Positions 17,965 to 25,802 of a stretch of 64,000 bases of DNA are shown piece by piece. The stretch is taken from assembly GCA_035575135.1 (NCBI GenBank), contig DATLYE010000017.1, forward strand, positions 1-64,000. Reading direction: 5' to 3'. Made by a program: the position numbers and the translations under genes. Numbering within the stretch: position 1 is the first letter of the stretch; each line of letters opens with the position of its first letter. The DNA comes from JANWXD01 sp035575135 (GTDB lineage: Bacteria > Acidobacteriota > Terriglobia > Bryobacterales > Bryobacteraceae). The notes beneath the pieces are model-generated. The model was not told the DNA's origin and ran no database searches. It saw only the letters and a list, made by a program, of their open reading frames with translations.

Positions 17965-18648
17965 TCACTTCGTCCGCATCGGTGCAAACCGCTTCTTAAA
18001 AAGGAAGTAGAGATTGTACAGGCCGTCCCGCCACGGATTCAACTTCACTTCCCCGAGCCGCGAACTGTACAGGATCGAAATCTCCCCAAAACGAACGCCC
18101 CGCCGCAGCGCTTCCGCTTTGATCTCCTCGGAAAACGCCATCCCGTCGCTCTCGAGCACCATCCCCTCTAAAATGGACCGCCGGAACACCCACATGCCCG
18201 ACTGCGAATCCCGCACCCACCGCAAAAACAGCAGCGACATCACCAGCGACAGGATCAGATTGCCGACCTTGTGTTTGAAGCTCATCGCCTTCGGATCCCG
18301 CACCGGAAATCGCGAGGCATTCAGAAAATCCACCTCCAGGTGCAGAAACGCCTCCAGCAGATACGAGATGGCGTCTACCGGATAACTGTGATCGCCGTCT
18401 AACGTTACGATGAGATCTCCCGTGGCGTACGCGAATCCCTTCTTGTAGCTCCGCCCGTAGCCCCGCACCTCCTCCCGGATCACCCTCGCCCCGAACGAGC
18501 GCGCCACCTCCGAGGTGCGGTCCGTCGAGCCGTTGTCCACCACGATCACTTCGTCAACGAACTCCGGCATGCGCCGCAACACCTGCTCGATGCCCTGCTC
18601 TTCGTTCAGACAAGGAATGATGACGGTGATCGTGTGGCCCTTATACAT
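17965..18648 (-). CDS. Polyprenyl-phosphate glycosyltransferase (DPM1-like GT2)
   Basis: A 227-residue GT2 protein of the dolichol-phosphate-mannose-synthase type: VIIPCLNEEQGIEQVLRRM, DEVIVVDNGSTDRT, GYGRSYKKGFAYATGDLIVTLDGD with the DGD donor motif, and DFLNASRFP. A hydrophobic stretch (NLILSLVMSLLFLRW) and the conserved SQSGMWVFRR follow. Such enzymes charge undecaprenyl phosphate with a hexose, which can feed GT39-like transferases; two of those lie at 57-64 kb. It is the first gene of the minus-strand series and starts 47 bases from the divergent gene at 18696. Confidence 0.88.
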   Translation of the reverse strand: MYKGHTITVIIPCLNEEQGIEQVLRRMPEFVDEVIVVDNGSTDRTSEVARSFGARVIREEVRGYGRSYKKGFAYATGDLIVTLDGDHSYPVDAISYLLEAFLHLEVDFLNASRFPVRDPKAMSFKHKVGNLILSLVMSLLFLRWVRDSQSGMWVFRRSILEGMVLESDGMAFSEEIKAEALRRGVRFGEISILYSSRLGEVKLNPWRDGLYNLYFLFKKRFAPMRTK

Positions 18649-18695
18649 TGCGCGCGTCCGGCCCGCGCCGCCCGTCGGCTATGATGAGAGATGGC

Positions 18696-19205
18696 ATGAA
18701 GCCGCTAGCCTTCCTATTGTGCGTTACTGCGGCGCTCTTTGCAGCCGCGCCCGCCGGGCTCAATGAGATTCGCTCCGTGTACCTGTTGCCCATGAACGCC
18801 GGTCTCGATCATTACCTCGCCCAGCACCTCACCGCCGCAGGCGTCTTCCAGGTGGTCACCGACCCGAAACTCGCCGAAGCCGTCTTCACCGATCGCCTCG
18901 GCAAGGAATTCGAGCTGCTCCTGGAGGAGCTCTACCCGCCGGAACCGAAGGAGCAGACCCAACCCGCCGCCGCCAAGCCATCCGCTTCCGCACCCGAAGG
19001 CGCCGCCGGAGAGCTCAAAGGTGAACCCCGCACCCGGTTCTCCAGCTTCGGCCGCAGCCGCGGCAACCTCTTCCTCGTGGATCGCCGCACCCGCGCCGTC
19101 CTCTGGTCGGCTTACGAACGGCCCCGGACGGGCGCCCCCGAAGAAATGGACCGCACCGCCCGGCGCCTGGTCGAGCGTCTCAAACGCGCCCTCGGCGGCA
19201 AGTAA
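18696..19205 (+). CDS. Exported protein of unknown function
   Basis: A 169-residue protein with a clear signal peptide (MKPLAFLLCVTAALFAAAPAG). The mature part has SVYLLPMNAGLDHYLAQHL, FQVVTDPKLAEAVFTDRLG, a proline/alanine-rich linker near residues 90-110, then NLFLVDRRTRAVLWSAYERP and a final helix RRLVERLKRAL. The first half recalls periplasmic nucleotide-free Rossmann-like domains such as those in TolB-N/CsgG-type proteins, but I cannot name the family. ATG 18696 has GAGAG 7 bases upstream; earlier in-frame starts at 18681 and 18648 are possible. It is divergent from the glycosyltransferase series. Confidence 0.7.
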   Translation: MKPLAFLLCVTAALFAAAPAGLNEIRSVYLLPMNAGLDHYLAQHLTAAGVFQVVTDPKLAEAVFTDRLGKEFELLLEELYPPEPKEQTQPAAAKPSASAPEGAAGELKGEPRTRFSSFGRSRGNLFLVDRRTRAVLWSAYERPRTGAPEEMDRTARRLVERLKRALGGK

Positions 19206-19213
19206 CGTCCCCC

Positions 19214-19543
19214 TCATCCCTCGCCGCCCGCCAGCTCCGACTCCAGCCAGCTCAGATAGCCCCGCGAGCCGTCCACGATCGAAAGCGCAATCACCTCCGG
19301 AAGCTCATAGGAGTGGGCCTTCTCGATCTCCACGCGCACGGCGTCGAAAAGCTCGCGCCGCGACTTGATGAGCAGCAGCGTTTCGCCCGCCTCTTCCACC
19401 TGTCCCCGCCAGCGATAGATGCTCCGCAACGCCGTCACCACGTTCACGCACGCCGCCAGGCGCTTCTCCACCAGGCGCTTGGCAATCCGTTCCGCTTCCT
19501 CCGGACTCCCGCACGTGCTCAGCACCACGATCTTGTCCGTCAT
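19214..19543 (-). CDS. cutA: Divalent-cation tolerance protein CutA
   Basis: A 109-residue protein with all CutA signatures: VVLSTCGSPEEAERIAKRLVEKRLAACVNVV, SIYRWRGQVEEAGETLLLIKS, HSYELPEVIALSI and YLSWLE. CutA forms very stable trimers and has been linked to copper tolerance, though its molecular role is unsettled. It is convergent with the exported gene at 18696 and divergent from the FtsB-like gene. Confidence 0.95.
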   Translation of the reverse strand: MTDKIVVLSTCGSPEEAERIAKRLVEKRLAACVNVVTALRSIYRWRGQVEEAGETLLLIKSRRELFDAVRVEIEKAHSYELPEVIALSIVDGSRGYLSWLESELAGGEG

Positions 19544-19653
19544 CGCCCGCCTCCTGCCTGCCGCAAAAACGCTGGGCTCCCTCGGCGTTTTGAGGCATCG
19601 AGAATTGACAAAACTGGATTATAAAAGGTAAGACAACAAAGAGGAGTTCCAGG

Positions 19654-19992
19654 TTGACTCGCTCTCCGGGCGGTTGGACCCTGCGCAGCGTGCTGCTGCT
19701 GGCCGGTGTCGCGTTCCTCGGCTGGTGCGCCTACGCCATCTTGAGCGGTTCTCACGGCTTGCCCATGGTGCTCGAAAAGCGGCGCCAGATCCGCAAGCTC
19801 GAAGAGGAGAATGCCGCCTTGCGCCAGGAAATCGAGCGCAAGCGGGACCGCATCCGCAAACTCCAGAGCGACCGCGCCGAGCTCGAACTGGAGATCCGCC
19901 GCCGGCAGAAGCTCCTGAAGAAAAACGAAACCACGTTTATCCTCCAGGAGCCGCCCGCTCCGGGCGCCTCACCGCCCCCTCCGGCGCAGTGA
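19654..19992 (+). CDS. FtsB/DivIC-like septum formation initiator
   Basis: A 112-residue bitopic protein: a short basic N-terminus, one membrane segment (about residues 12-31, VLLLAGVAFLGWCAYAIL), then a long coiled coil (about 40-90; KLEEENAALRQEIERKRDR) and a Pro-rich tail. This is the layout of FtsB/DivIC divisome proteins. Translation begins at TTG 19654, preceded by GAGGAG; no ATG fits. A TTGACA lies at 19605-19610, but no good -10 follows at standard spacing. The intergenic space toward cutA holds a hairpin (AAAACGC/GCGTTTT, 19566-19591). Confidence 0.8.
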   Translation: MTRSPGGWTLRSVLLLAGVAFLGWCAYAILSGSHGLPMVLEKRRQIRKLEEENAALRQEIERKRDRIRKLQSDRAELELEIRRRQKLLKKNETTFILQEPPAPGASPPPPAQ

Positions 19993-20038
19993 GAGCCGGA
20001 GTACAATACCAGAAAACTCAGAGGAGCTGGAACCGACC

Positions 20039-22432
20039 GTGCCGGGCCATCAGGCGGCGATCAAGCTTTCCAGTGTAGTTTTCCTGTGTGCTTCGCTCGC
20101 AGCGGGCGCCTCCGAGGAGTTTTTCGAATCGCGCATCCGCCCCCTGCTTTCCCGCCACTGCTACACCTGCCACACCGCCTTGGCCAGCGGCGGACTGCGC
20201 CTGGACTCGCGCGCCGCCATCCTCAAGGGCGGAAGCCGTGGCCCGGCCGTCGTGCCGGGAAATCCTGAGGAAAGTCTGCTCATTCGCGCGGTCCGCTACC
20301 AGGACGAGCGGATCAAAATGCCACCCGTCAAGAAACTCGAAGACGGCGAAATCGCTGATCTGATCCGCTGGGTTCAGGACGGGGCCGTCTGGGGCGCCGA
20401 AACCGCCCCGGGCCCGGACGAAATCGCCGCCAAGGCCGCCTCCTTCTGGTCGTTCCAGCCCCCCGTCGAGCCGCCTTTGCCCCGCCGCGTCCCCAGGGAA
20501 TGGGCCCGCAACCCGGTGGACCGTTTCATCTTCGCCCGCCTCCGGGAAAAGGGCCTGAAACCGGCGCCCCTTGCCGACAAGCGCACGCTCATCCGCCGTG
20601 CCACCTACGATCTCACCGGCCTGCCCCCGACGCCCGAGGAGGTGGACGCCTTCCTCCGGGATTCCTCCCCGCGCGCGTTTGAAAAAGTTGTGGACCGCCT
20701 CCTGGCCTCGCCCCGCTACGGCGAGCGCTGGGGCCGCCGCTGGCTCGATCTGGTCCGCTACGCCGACTCGGCCGGCGACAGCGCCGACTATCCCATCCCC
20801 CAGGCGCGCCTCTACCGCGACTACGTCATCGCTTCCTTCAACCGCGACAAGCCCTACGATCAGTTCCTTCGCGAACAGATCGCAGGCGACCTGCTCCCCT
20901 GGCGCGACGAAGAGGACCGCTGGGAGAACATCGTCGCCACCGGCTACCTGGCCATCGCGCGGCGCTTCAGCGTGCGGCCCGAGCGCAACATGCACCTCAC
21001 CATCGAAGACACCATCGACAACCTCGGCAAAGTCGTGCTCGGCCTCTCCATCGCCTGCGCCCGCTGCCACGACCATAAGTACGATCCCATCTCCGCCAAG
21101 GAATACTACGCCCTCTACGGCATCTTCGCCAGCACGCGCTACCCCTTCGCCGGCTCGGAAAACGACCAGTACCAGAAAGATCTCGTCTACCGCCTGCCCC
21201 AGGAAAAAGTGGACGAGGTCCTGAAACCCTACCGCGAGCAACTGGCCGCCATTGATGCCGAAATCGCCCGGCTGGAGGAGGAACGCAAGGCGCTCGGACA
21301 GGCCGGAACCAACGGCACGCCCGGCGGCCGCACCGCTCAGGACATCACCGCCGACATCCGCCGGGCCTCCAAACGCCGCGCCGCTGTCATCGCCTCCATG
21401 CCGCCGCTCGAAACCGCCTTCGCTGTCACGGAAGGCAAGCCCCAGAACGTCCGCGTCCAGCTCCGCGGCGACCCGCGTACGCTCGGCGAAGAGGTCCCCC
21501 GCGGCTTCCTCCGCGTCCTCAACGGCGGCCCGCTTCCTCCGGAATGTACGGGCAGCGGCCGCCTCGAGCTCGCTCAGTGGTTGACCAGCCGCGACAACCC
21601 GCTGACCGCGCGGGTCATGGTCAATCGCATCTGGCAGCACCACTTCGGCAGGGGACTGGTGGCGACGCCGAATGATTTCGGAAAGCGCGGCAGCCCGCCC
21701 ACGCACCCCGAACTGCTCGACTACCTGGCCCTGCGCTTCCAGCGCGAGGGCTGGTCGGTCAAGGCCATGCACCGCCTCATCATGCTGTCCCGCACCTATC
21801 GGCTGGCCGCGACCGCCGCCCCCGGCAACGCCGAGAAGGATCCCAACAACGAGTTCCTGTCGCGCTTCAGCCGGCGCCGCCTCGAAGCCGAAGAGATCCG
21901 CGATTCGCTGCTCTCCTTCAGCGGCGCTCTCGAACTGGGCGCACCCGGCCCCCACCCCTTCCCGCCGCCCTCCTCCTGGAATTTCACCCAGCACAAACCG
22001 TTCACCGCGGTCTACGACGGCAATTACCGCAGCGTCTACCTGATGACGCAGCGCATCCAGAAGCATCCCTATCTGGCTTTGTTTGACGGTCCCGACCCGA
22101 ATCTGAGCACCCCCGTCCGGAGCGCCACCACCACGCCCTTGCAGGCCCTGTTCCTGATGAACAGCCAGTTCGTGCACGAACAGACCGAACGCTTTGCCGC
22201 CCGCCTGCTCGAAACCGGCGCCGAGCCTGCCCGCCTCGTGGACCGCGCGCACCGCATCGTTCTGGGCCGCCCGGCGGCGCAGGACGAGCTGCGCAAGGCC
22301 GCCGCGTATCTGGACCAGGCCGGGCGCAAACTGGCCTCCGCCGGTTTCTCCCAACAGGACCGGCAGCGGCTGGCGCTCGCCAGTTATCTGCGCGCGCTGG
22401 TCGCCGGCAACGAGTTTCTCTTTGTAGATTGA
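20039..22432 (+). CDS. PSD1/DUF1549/DUF1553 cytochrome protein
   Basis: A 797-residue exported protein of the planctomycete-type cytochrome group. After the signal peptide (residues 1-24) comes a haem-binding CYTCH (C41, C44, H45) of the PSD1 domain, with SGGLRLDSRAAILKGG and IKMPPVKKLEDGEI. The DUF1549 part has NPVDRFIFARLREKGL, LPPTPEEVDAFL and RYGERWGRRWLDLVRYADS. DUF1553 has ARVMVNRIWQHHFGRGLV, GSPPTHPELLDYLA and MLSRTYRL. Function is unproven; electron transfer coupled to polymer or sulfated glycan degradation is often proposed. It starts at GTG 20039 behind GAGGAG, and the DUF1501 gene follows, the usual partner. Confidence 0.92.
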   Translation: MPGHQAAIKLSSVVFLCASLAAGASEEFFESRIRPLLSRHCYTCHTALASGGLRLDSRAAILKGGSRGPAVVPGNPEESLLIRAVRYQDERIKMPPVKKLEDGEIADLIRWVQDGAVWGAETAPGPDEIAAKAASFWSFQPPVEPPLPRRVPREWARNPVDRFIFARLREKGLKPAPLADKRTLIRRATYDLTGLPPTPEEVDAFLRDSSPRAFEKVVDRLLASPRYGERWGRRWLDLVRYADSAGDSADYPIPQARLYRDYVIASFNRDKPYDQFLREQIAGDLLPWRDEEDRWENIVATGYLAIARRFSVRPERNMHLTIEDTIDNLGKVVLGLSIACARCHDHKYDPISAKEYYALYGIFASTRYPFAGSENDQYQKDLVYRLPQEKVDEVLKPYREQLAAIDAEIARLEEERKALGQAGTNGTPGGRTAQDITADIRRASKRRAAVIASMPPLETAFAVTEGKPQNVRVQLRGDPRTLGEEVPRGFLRVLNGGPLPPECTGSGRLELAQWLTSRDNPLTARVMVNRIWQHHFGRGLVATPNDFGKRGSPPTHPELLDYLALRFQREGWSVKAMHRLIMLSRTYRLAATAAPGNAEKDPNNEFLSRFSRRRLEAEEIRDSLLSFSGALELGAPGPHPFPPPSSWNFTQHKPFTAVYDGNYRSVYLMTQRIQKHPYLALFDGPDPNLSTPVRSATTTPLQALFLMNSQFVHEQTERFAARLLETGAEPARLVDRAHRIVLGRPAAQDELRKAAAYLDQAGRKLASAGFSQQDRQRLALASYLRALVAGNEFLFVD

Positions 22433-22448
22433 AATGAGGTCGAAGGCG

Positions 22449-23816
22449 ATGAACGAATCCACCTGCTCCTGCACCCGGCGCCATGCCGTCCGCTCCCTGG
22501 TGGGCGGATCCATGCTGCTGCCCGGAATCCTGGCGGAACTGCTGGCCGCAGCCGAAGCCGATCCTCTGGCCCCCAAGCCGCCCCATTTCTCCCCGCGGGC
22601 CAAACGGGTCATTTTCCTGTTCATGACCGGCGGCGCCTCCCACGTGGACACCTTCGACCCCAAACCCAAGCTCATCGCCGACCATGGCAAGACATACCGC
22701 AACGGCCGCTACCTCATCCGCCCCCACTTCCAGTTCAAGCGCTACGGCAAGTCCGGCATCGAAGTCAGCGAACTGTTCCCGCACGTGGGCGAGTGCGTGG
22801 ACGACATCTGCGTGATCCGCTCCATGAAAAACGATCACGGCGATCACTTCGAAGCCACGCTCGGCATCCACACCGGTTCGGTCACCTTCACGCGCCCCAG
22901 CATCGGCTCCTGGATCAGCTACGGCCTGGGTACCGAGAACCGCAACTTGCCCTCGTTTGTGGTGCTGGCGCCGCATCTGCCCTATGCCGGCGGGCAGGTC
23001 TGGAGCTCGGATTTTCTTCCGGCCTGCCACCAGGGCGTGCGCATCGTACCCGGCCCCGAGCCCATTCCCCACATGACGCCCCGCACGCCTTCTTCCGAAC
23101 TCCAGGAGATGGAGCTCGGCCTCATCGAGTTTTTCAACCGCCGCCATCTGGCAGGGCGGGAAAGCGACGCGGCGCTGGCCGCTCGGATCAAATCGTTTGA
23201 AGTCGCTTTCGGAATGCAGAAGGAAGCGCCCGAGGCTTTTGACCTCTCCCAGGAATCCGACGCCACGCTCGAGATGTACGGCCTCGAGCGCGGCAGCACT
23301 CAAGGTTTCGCCTGGCAGTGCCTGGTCGCCCGCCGTCTGGCCGAGCGCGGCGTCCGTTTCATCGAACTGATTGATTCCGGCGCCTCCAACAACTGGGACG
23401 CGCACGGCGATATTGCGACCCACATTCCCCTGGCCCGCAACGTGGACAAGCCCATCGCTGCGTTACTCAAAGATCTCAAGCAGCGCGGCATGCTGGAGGA
23501 AACGCTGGTCGTCTGGACGACCGAGTTCGGGCGCACGCCCTTTAACGAAAAGCCGGACGCCAAGGGTCGCGAGCATCACGCCCGCGCTTACAGTTCCTGG
23601 CTCGCCGGCGGCGGCGTCAAAGGCGGCATCGTGTACGGGGAAAGCGACGAGTACGGCATCGAGGTGGCCTCCAACCAGATGCACATTCACGACTTCCACG
23701 CCACCATCCTGCATCTGCTCGGCCTGGATCATACCCGGCTGACGTACCGTCACGCCGGCCGCGACTTCCGCTTAACCGACGTCGCCGGCCGCGTGGTGCA
23801 CGAGATTTTGGCCTGA
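22449..23816 (+). CDS. DUF1501 domain protein (Tat-type signal)
   Basis: A 455-residue member of the DUF1501 family, which has a sulfatase/alkaline-phosphatase-like fold. The N-terminus TRRHAVRSLVGGSMLLPG resembles a twin-arginine signal. Body motifs include FLFMTGGASHVDTFDPKP, MKNDHGDHFEATLGIHTG, RPSIGSWISYGLG, IELIDSGASNNWDAHGD, VVWTTEFGRTP, GREHHARAYSSWLAGGGVKGG and HIHDFHATILHLLG. ATG 22449 is preferred over 22434 because it follows GAGGTCGAAGG. It begins 16 bases after the PSD1 gene and is certainly in the same transcript; the pair probably forms one exported system. Confidence 0.92.
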   Translation: MNESTCSCTRRHAVRSLVGGSMLLPGILAELLAAAEADPLAPKPPHFSPRAKRVIFLFMTGGASHVDTFDPKPKLIADHGKTYRNGRYLIRPHFQFKRYGKSGIEVSELFPHVGECVDDICVIRSMKNDHGDHFEATLGIHTGSVTFTRPSIGSWISYGLGTENRNLPSFVVLAPHLPYAGGQVWSSDFLPACHQGVRIVPGPEPIPHMTPRTPSSELQEMELGLIEFFNRRHLAGRESDAALAARIKSFEVAFGMQKEAPEAFDLSQESDATLEMYGLERGSTQGFAWQCLVARRLAERGVRFIELIDSGASNNWDAHGDIATHIPLARNVDKPIAALLKDLKQRGMLEETLVVWTTEFGRTPFNEKPDAKGREHHARAYSSWLAGGGVKGGIVYGESDEYGIEVASNQMHIHDFHATILHLLGLDHTRLTYRHAGRDFRLTDVAGRVVHEILA

Positions 23817-23928
23817 GTCCGCTGGCGGCGCTTGTTCAGAGCGCGCCGCCGCCGCGACAGAGGCGAACACCCACGGTCGCCGGGCTGGCTTCTAGGGATG
23901 TTTGTTTGGCGGAGCGATCCAGCCGTCG

Positions 23929-24072
23929 CTAGTGTCGGATCGCTTCTTCCAGCCGGGCCACGCGGGCCGCAAGGTCCCGCACCGAGCGCGAGAGTTCGTC
24001 AATCGTGCGTTGCTGGCACGACTGTGTCGCCAGCATCTCGCGATCCAACCGCTCGGAGGCATCCCGCGCCTT
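23929..24072 (-). pseudogene. Out-of-frame continuation of the coiled-coil gene
   Basis: Directly after the TAA of the upstream coiled-coil gene, the +1 frame stays open for 47 codons (AAG at 24072 to TAG at 23929). It reads KARDASERLDREMLATQ then TIDELSRSVRDLAARVARLEEAIRH, a strong heptad pattern matching the upstream protein. This could be a frameshifted C-terminus, a programmed +1 shift at the AGC-TAA-GGC site, or a separate 35-residue peptide from the ATG at 24036. No canonical slippery sequence is visible. Confidence 0.45.
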
Positions 24073-24463
24073 AGCTGATGCCGGAAATTTCCAGCGTCAA
24101 GGCCGCCAGGCGCGTGTCAATGCGATCCAGGTGCAGCGTGTTGCTTTCGACTTCTCTGCGCACCTGGTGGATCTGCTGCAGCAGTTCCGTGCGCAGATCC
24201 GACAGGTTCGCCGCGGTGGCCGCCGTCAACCGCTGCTCCATCGCCGCCATCTCTTCGCGCAGGGCGGCGTCCCCGGCGGCAATCTCCTCGCGCAGGCGCT
24301 TTTCGGTGGCGGCGATCTCCTCGCGCAGGCCTCCCAGGCCGGCGGCCACCTCCTCGCGCAGGCTGGCGTCTCCGGCGGTGATCTCTGCACGCAGGCGCTG
24401 TTCCGCCAGGGCAATTTCTTCGCGAACGACTTCTCGTATCTGTTGGAGATCCTGCGGCGTCAT
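24071..24463 (-). CDS. Coiled-coil protein of unknown function
   Basis: A 130-residue protein that is almost wholly helical coiled coil: MTPQDLQQIREVVREEI followed by repeated 11-13-residue units of the type LREEIAAGDAALREEM, ending TLHLDRIDTRLAALTLEISGIS. Repeats spell REEIA or REEVA five times, suggesting a rod or scaffold rather than an enzyme. ATG 24463 is chosen because the helix starts there and a promoter lies just upstream. The reading frame ends at TAA 24071 while the coiled-coil pattern continues in the +1 frame (23929-24072). Confidence 0.65.
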   Translation of the reverse strand: MTPQDLQQIREVVREEIALAEQRLRAEITAGDASLREEVAAGLGGLREEIAATEKRLREEIAAGDAALREEMAAMEQRLTAATAANLSDLRTELLQQIHQVRREVESNTLHLDRIDTRLAALTLEISGIS

Positions 24464-24480
24464 CGCAGGCTGCTGACCGT

Positions 24481-24510
24481 ATTCTCCGGAAACGCCGTCG
24501 GCGTTGTCAA
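24481..24510 (-). promoter_or_regulatory. Putative promoter of the coiled-coil gene
   Basis: On the minus strand a perfect TTGACA (24510-24505) and GAGAAT (24486-24481) are 18 bases apart, placing transcription start about 10 bases before the ATG at 24463. Confidence 0.45.
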
Positions 24511-25007
24511 ACCCGATTCTGCGCGCGGAAGAGCGCACCCCAATCCCGCTCCGCCGGCCTCCAGCGCCACCGCGTCGGACCCTCCGGCTCGTGCTCCAGA
24601 AAACGGACCTCGTACCGTCATCACCGGCGGTACGGCATTTTCTGAGAGCTGCAAACGTCCCCCTCGCTCTCTGCCCGATGTGGAAGATCGGGCCTCGCAG
24701 TCACCATGCGCGTATCGCCCCCATTGTATCCACCTATATACGCGAGTGTACGCCACTCAAATAACACCGCCCGCCTTCAATCCCCTTCTGTTAAACCACC
24801 TCTTCTTACCCAACTGAGACGCCATCCTTCTTCCCCCCATTCACCCCACCTTTCCCTCCGCTAACTTCTTCCATTCGCATCACTTAGTCAATGGCCCTCC
24901 CTCGAATCCGCCCCGGCACCCCTTACTCTGTCCGCGGAGCCCCGCCCGCGGCTCCGGAGCGCCGCGCGCGCCCCAATTCCCAAACCATGAGGTGAAAAAG
25001 CTAACCC
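24511..25007. other. Intergenic stretch with no recognised gene
   Basis: About 500 bases between the promoter of the coiled-coil gene and the plus-strand gene at 25008. Base composition changes markedly: 24720-24880 is pyrimidine-rich on the plus strand and lower in GC than its surroundings. Short frames exist on both strands, but none has a ribosome site plus plausible protein character. The 25 bases before 25008 contain GAGGTGAAAAAG, a usable ribosome site for that gene. No tRNA, riboswitch or insertion-sequence end was recognised. Confidence 0.5.
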
Positions 25008-25802
25008 ATGCCCTCTGCCGAAGCCAATCGCCGTAACGCCCGCAAATCCACCGGCCCCCGCACCCCGGAAGGCAAGGCCGCCGTGCGCCTCAATGCCCTC
25101 CGCCACGGGGCCACCTCCCGCACGTTCCTGCTCCCCGGCGAAGACCCCCGGCTGTTTGCGGACCTCTCCCTCCGCTACGTGGACCGCTTCCGGCCCGCCG
25201 GCCCCGAAGAGGAATTCCTCGTCGGCCGCCTGCTTTTGGCCGACTGGCGCCTGCGCCGCCTGGCCTCCCTGGAGGTCCGCCTCCTGCTATCCGAGGTGGC
25301 CTCCAACGCCTCCCTTGTCGAGTTGCTCCACCAGATGGCCGGCAGCGAGGACCGCTCCTCATCTGCCCGCGACCGCCAAGACCCTTTCGTCCTGGCCCTG
25401 CGCGGTGATGCCAACGGCCCCAACGCCTTAACCAAGCTCATGCGCCATCAGAACGCCCTCGAACGCTCCTGGTACCGCGCCTACGAGCAGCTCCGGCAGC
25501 GTCCCCTGAAACCGGACGAACCGCAACCTATTGAAAACACGACTCCCGATCCGCCCCCTTCCCCGCCGCGCCAAAAAAGAAAAATTACAAAACAAAGCCA
25601 AAAAGGCGGGGATTCCCCCTCCCCCTCTTGCGGGTGTGCCCAGCCACCGGTCATCCGCGAAGATCCCCCGGGTCCCGGCCAGGCTCCGATCACCGATCCA
25701 GTTTCCTCGGCCCGGGCCCCCGGCCGCCTGGATCACGTGATTCCTGACGCGCACCCCGCCGCGCCCCGGCCTCGGGTTCCGCCCCCGGCGCCGGAGCCCG
25801 CC
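25008..25802 (+). CDS. NARKSTGPRTPEGK-motif protein of unknown function (3' end uncertain)
   Basis: The N-terminus reads ANRRNARKSTGPRTPEGKAAV then RLNALRHGATS, a motif I know from many small uncharacterised proteins in acidobacteria and planctomycetes, sometimes in multiple copies. A helical core follows (RYVDRFRPAGPEEEFLVGRLL, ADWRLRRLASLEVRLL, ERSWYRAYEQLRQRPLK), then a Pro/basic low-complexity tail. No stop appears in this frame until 27161, which would be fully antisense to pyrC and is not credible. The A-rich tract at 25570-25605 is a likely frameshift site. I therefore end the feature where pyrC begins. Function unknown. Confidence 0.6.

Noticed and set aside
19566..19591. Hairpin AAAACGC-N12-GCGTTTT as a terminator
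   Set aside because: It lies between the divergent starts of cutA and the FtsB-like gene, so neither would be terminated there; it may be incidental or an operator.
20018..22702. 894-codon open frame on the minus strand
   Set aside because: It is antisense to the PSD1 gene, whose haem motif, signal peptide and domain order are clear; long antisense frames are expected at this GC content.
24511..25007. Small genes such as the 98-codon minus frame at 24460-24756
   Set aside because: No ribosome site, no recognisable protein character, and it overlaps the promoter and start of the coiled-coil gene.
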